The notes under the pieces are model-generated. The model was not told where the DNA came from, searched no databases, and saw nothing but the letters and a program-made list of their open reading frames with translations. Source: Cycas panzhihuaensis (lineage: Eukaryota; Cycadophyta). From it: a stretch of 64,000 nt of DNA. The stretch spans positions 221,595,741 through 221,659,740 of the forward strand of contig CM041465.1 of assembly GCA_023213395.1 (NCBI GenBank), given 5' to 3'. A program made the position numbers and the translations under genes. Shown here in pieces: positions 60,253-64,000 of the stretch. How positions within the stretch are numbered: the first letter of the stretch is position 1; every line of letters starts with the position of its first letter.

Positions 60253-62880
60253 TGTTTAATGTTTATAATATGCAAGTCTTCAAGTCCTGACTTTATATAT
60301 ATGATGGAACTTGTATCATCTACAAGTTAAAAATTTATACTTACCTCTTACAAGTGTGGCCTATCATCATAGGGCATCAACTTATCATGAAATCAACCAA
60401 TCATGAAACTAATCAACCACTTGCAATCATGACTCTCATATGGCATGCCATATGAAGTCTTCTCCTAAACCATGTGTTAAACTACTTCAAGATTGAATGC
60501 AAGCTAATGTACTGGCTAGTTCACTAAAATGGTCTTCTTTGTACATGGTCCATCAAAACATATAGATTTCTCCCACTCCTATTTTGCATTCTTCTAGCTC
60601 TCCTACACTTCAAGGAGATAAACCTAGTTAGAAGACCCTCAACCCCATCCACTGTAGTGCAAAATAAATATACAAAAACAGTTCTCCAAGAATAACCATA
60701 TGACATGATAATAAGTCTAAACAATTTCATATCCTCCACCTATAAAATTGTAAACAACCAAAACTTCCACTCTTTCAAGTATGTTCTACCTATTTTAGAA
60801 ATTTTGTATAAATATATGTGTGGTCTCTAAGTACTACCTCTCCATCAATGATTATGTATCTACTGCTTAAATATATGAAACTACAACATCTTATATTAGG
60901 TAAAATAAATCAACATTTAATCTAAGTGTCATCAAGTAACTAGGGCTCTTAACACCATCTAGGTGGTAAATAAACTAGGTATGCAAAATAAAATGTCATT
61001 TAACTAGTGCTTTATATTACTACATCAAATGTTAAGCATATCCAAGGGAGCTTCTAGCATCCCTCTTAAACCACATTAAAAATTAAGCTTCAAACCATCA
61101 TTAATGAGTCTTAATATATATGATTTCATTGAAAATTTATTTTTATTCACCAATAAGTAGTCATTTACATCACTACATATATTCATGAGCCTTTATAAAA
61201 CCATTAAACATGCTAGACCACTTCTTAAAAATACTAAAAAATTATAAATTTTTACTTATCAAAACCACTTCAATAAACTTTAATGATTAAAATTTGTACC
61301 ATGTAATTTTTGAAACATGCCTTGTGACCAGTCGTTTTAACCATCTCGAAGTGATCTTTCCAATACAACTAATGACACCTTAATTCAATATCCCAATGTA
61401 AATTTATAGTCAAAATAATGAAAATATATCATACAAAATTGAATATGGATTAACAAATTTGACTAGCCCCTTTCATTAGAGCTTCTAGTCATATTAATTC
61501 ACCCATGCGGCCTCTTACTGTCATCTTGGGGACTTTATAGACTCCATTCTATTATCAAATCTAGTTAAATTAAATCAACTATGTGTAATTTTTCTTTTTT
61601 ATTCAAGATCAAAAATTTGCCTCTTCACACATAAACTAGGCAATGAACATCACAAAAAAAAATGATCAGATTGATATAAAACCCATCAAAACATATTGAA
61701 TCATCAATCAGATTGCTTTAGAAATCCTCCATTCAGCATCAACATTCTCCACAACTGGATTTTTCATCTCATATCAATGATCATCATCTTCTATTATGGA
61801 TACATCTTTCACAGATTACGTAGGTTACAAATGACCATCTTTTCTTTATTGTCTATGCAATAATCATCTACATTCCAAGTTCTCCATCATGGCATGGTGT
61901 AGTTGTATCATATGTGACTCAGTGATCTTCATGTATTGCATTCTATAGAATTCACACTCCATGACTATTAGGATGGCACTCTATGACTATCATCCCCTTT
62001 CATTCATTTGATTTCTTATTGGAAGCTTCCTCTTCTGCGACTAGCTTTAACAATTTTCACTCACCCTTCATTTTTTTAGATGCATACTCTATAGTCTATA
62101 GGTGACTCCTCATAGAAATAGGTAAGCAACCATAATCCTCTTCACACAAGATCTCCATCTCTTCTAGCTATGCTTGCCTTTAAGCAAGGTATAGATGCCT
62201 CTTTACTCACATAAAATCTTCTCGTCAAGCCCTCCTTATCCCACTTATCTTCCACACATAGACTTTTTCAATGACTAGGTGTCACTTCCTTAGTGGATAG
62301 CCATAAACCAATGGGCTAAGGCCTGCCACACTCTTCTCTTTCATGCAAATGCATATGGCTCTCTCTCTACATGTGGGCAAAATTTTCTCTTTCCATTACA
62401 TTATCCTTTCACAACTAGAGTTTCATCAATCCACAGGCATTTTCATTTCAAACATAGTCAAACAACACCACTATAATCTTCATATAGCTAGAAATGGTAT
62501 AAAATGAAGGAAATAGGAACTGAACAAGCTCTAAACAGTATCAAATAATCATGGCTCCATGATGGTAGTTCATCATTATTCATCATAATAATGACCTTCA
62601 AATAGAACAACACTTGAGTTACACAATGGTATAAAATGTAACATGGTAGAACAATGAGGAATAAGCTCAAAATAGAGTCTAAATAGACCAAAATAATTGT
62701 AAATAGGCTAGAAATAGGATGAAACATGCCCAAAACAAACCAAAATGGAAAACTTATATATACACAAAATGGAGTCTATTTCCTCAAAAATGTTTTACTA
62801 TTATTTCTTGTTTCTCAAAATAGCTTTACAAACAAGCTTAGAAATCATCATAAAATGAAATGATTTACATATTGTTATAG
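60253..62880. other. 2.6 kb stretch, probably interior of a non-autonomous element, no gene seen
   Basis: It lies upstream of the purine tract at 60241-60252 on the minus strand, so it may be the interior of the element that owns the LTR at 59755-60239. I found no RT, integrase or gag motif on either strand. Short frames (60739-60524, 62733-62488) have no support. Confidence 0.35.
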
Positions 62881-63262
62881 CCACAAAATAACATGTAAAT
62901 ATTATGCCCTCATATATGATAGAATCATGGGATAGAAGGAACAAAGAGAATACACGAGAGAGTTAACTATCATCTTGATAGAGTGGTGGTGTTGATGAAC
63001 ACTAGGGTCTTTATACCCCATGAATAAATAGGAAAAATGTGAGAAAGATGTGTTAAACTACTCAATATTTATCATTGATTAGCATTGATAAATGTAAAAA
63101 ATGATGTCACTGATATCTAACGAAGTGTAACTAAGTGCAATTAGGATATGACATAGAGTTGCCATAATATCTCTACTAATATCTAGGTTATCACTCCAAT
63201 GTAGGTAATTAACCCTAAGTGGATACGAGCTCGAATGGGATTTATTCTAGTATTTCTCCCCC
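62881..63262 (-). repeat. C2 3' LTR (right boundary clear, left boundary not)
   Basis: The sequence on the minus strand directly after the purine tract (about 63272-63263, GGGGGAGAAA) and the end of C2 pol. It begins TACTAGAATAAATC (TA where TG is expected) and contains a TATA-like GGGGTATAAAG at about 63025-63015. With no second copy in the window the inner end cannot be fixed. Confidence 0.5.
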
Positions 63263-63274
63263 ATAATACCCATT

Positions 63275-64000
63275 TAGGAAGATTCCAAGTTTATCTCTAA
63301 ATTTAATAAGCTTTATATTGCTAAGCTCCTTTGTGAATATATTTGCCACATATTCTTTTGTGCTATAATAGACTGATTCAAGCTCACCTTATTATACCAA
63401 CTCTCTGATGAAGTGATGTTGTGTTTCAATATGCTTTATTCTACCATGAAACATGGGATTCTAAGTCATCTAAATTATGCTTTGATTATCACAAAGCATA
63501 AGTGGTACTAACATGTTCCTCCTAATAAATCTTGTAGCAACCTTCTAAACCAAACTATTTTACATACTCCTACTACAATTGCTTTATACTCTGCTTCTAT
63601 AGTAGATAGAGATATTGTGGCATGTTTATTTGAACTCCATGCAACTATAATTAAAACTAAACTAAATATATAACCAAAGGTAGATTTCCTATCATCTATA
63701 CAACCTGCCCAGTTTGAGTCTATATATCTAACTAATCTATAGTCCCCTAATGACCTATAATATAATCTATATCTAACTATATCTTTTAGATACCTGAGAA
63801 TTCTTTTGGCTTCTTACCAATGTTTTACCTTAGGCTTATGTATGAATCTAGAAATTATACTAACTGCATACATAATATCTAGTCAAGTGGAAGTTAAGTA
63901 AATCAGACTCCCAATCAATTACCTATAGAATATAGGGTCAATTTATTTTGATTCCTCAAACTTGGACAATTTCAACCCAACTTCTGCTAGAGTTACAAGT
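63275..64000 (-). pseudogene. C2: Ty1/copia RT end and RNase H, cut by window edge
   Basis: The minus strand reads PKLSKFEES near 64000, then LIGSLIYLTST, ISRFIHKPKVKHW, LRYLKDIVRYRLYY, YIDSNWAGCIDDRKSTFGY, SLSTIEAEYKAIVVGVC and IVWFRRLLQDLLGG, then a frameshifted end (CFMVE, NITSSES). These are the standard last RT and RNase H blocks of copia elements. The rest of the element lies beyond the window. Confidence 0.85.

Noticed and set aside
60524-62733. Short minus-strand frames at 60524-60739 and 62488-62733
   Set aside because: Under 85 codons with no motif, in AT-rich sequence; no homologue elsewhere in the window.

Overview
The window looks like repeat-rich nuclear DNA from a large-genome land plant; a gymnosperm or another giant-genome seed plant is an inference from the density and age of the repeats. 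The sequence is AT-rich. I found no host protein-coding gene, tRNA or rRNA gene. Nearly everything recognisable is LTR retrotransposon: at least four Ty3/gypsy elements or fragments, one complete but decayed Ty1/copia element, part of another, and copia-type LTRs. A very long dinucleotide microsatellite and several minisatellites lie inside the elements.

Left two thirds (415-39598): one old Ty3/gypsy element, called G1 here, is in + orientation. Its LTRs are about 2.3 kb and its likely target-site duplication (TSD) is GAGAG. It has been split by three younger insertions. G2 (1501-11225, - strand, TSD TTATT) is a 9.7 kb gypsy element sitting in the 5' LTR of G1. N1 (18162-21966, + strand, TSD TTATG) is a 3.8 kb gag-protease-only element with nearly identical LTRs, sitting after the G1 integrase. 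C1 (31308-38793, + strand, TSD about GATTG) is a 7.5 kb copia element sitting in the 3' LTR of G1. The 2.6 kb TA/CA/TG microsatellite (24069-26692) lies in the long 3' part of G1. With the insertions removed G1 is about 18 kb.

Right third: a stretch with no recognised content (39604-43509) is followed by G3 (43510-54334, + strand), a heavily mutated relative of G2. Next come a copia-type LTR (55518-55993, +), a minus-strand gypsy fragment G4 (RNase H, integrase, second RNase H; 57060-59735), a related copia-type LTR in opposite orientation (59755-60239, -), a long non-coding stretch, and the 3' end of a minus-strand copia element C2 that runs off the window at 64000.

The most interesting signals are these. 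(1) In G1 and independently in G4 a second, archaeal-type RNase H domain lies downstream of integrase rather than between the first RNase H and integrase. (2) G2 and G3 share an extra gene after pol (ORF3, in the env position) with a conserved body, a coiled-coil C-terminus and no membrane segment. (3) G2 has an array of 23-residue basic repeats ahead of gag, and G3 has a 45-bp minisatellite between integrase and ORF3. (4) G2 and G3 appear to be primed by tRNA-Glu. (5) N1 has LTRs differing at only 2 of 246 positions although its reading frames are broken. Stop codons in the old copies fall mostly where family consensus has Gln or Trp, as expected from deamination of methylated cytosine.

Positions and domain assignments come from reading the sequence and comparing copies within the window; no database search was run.
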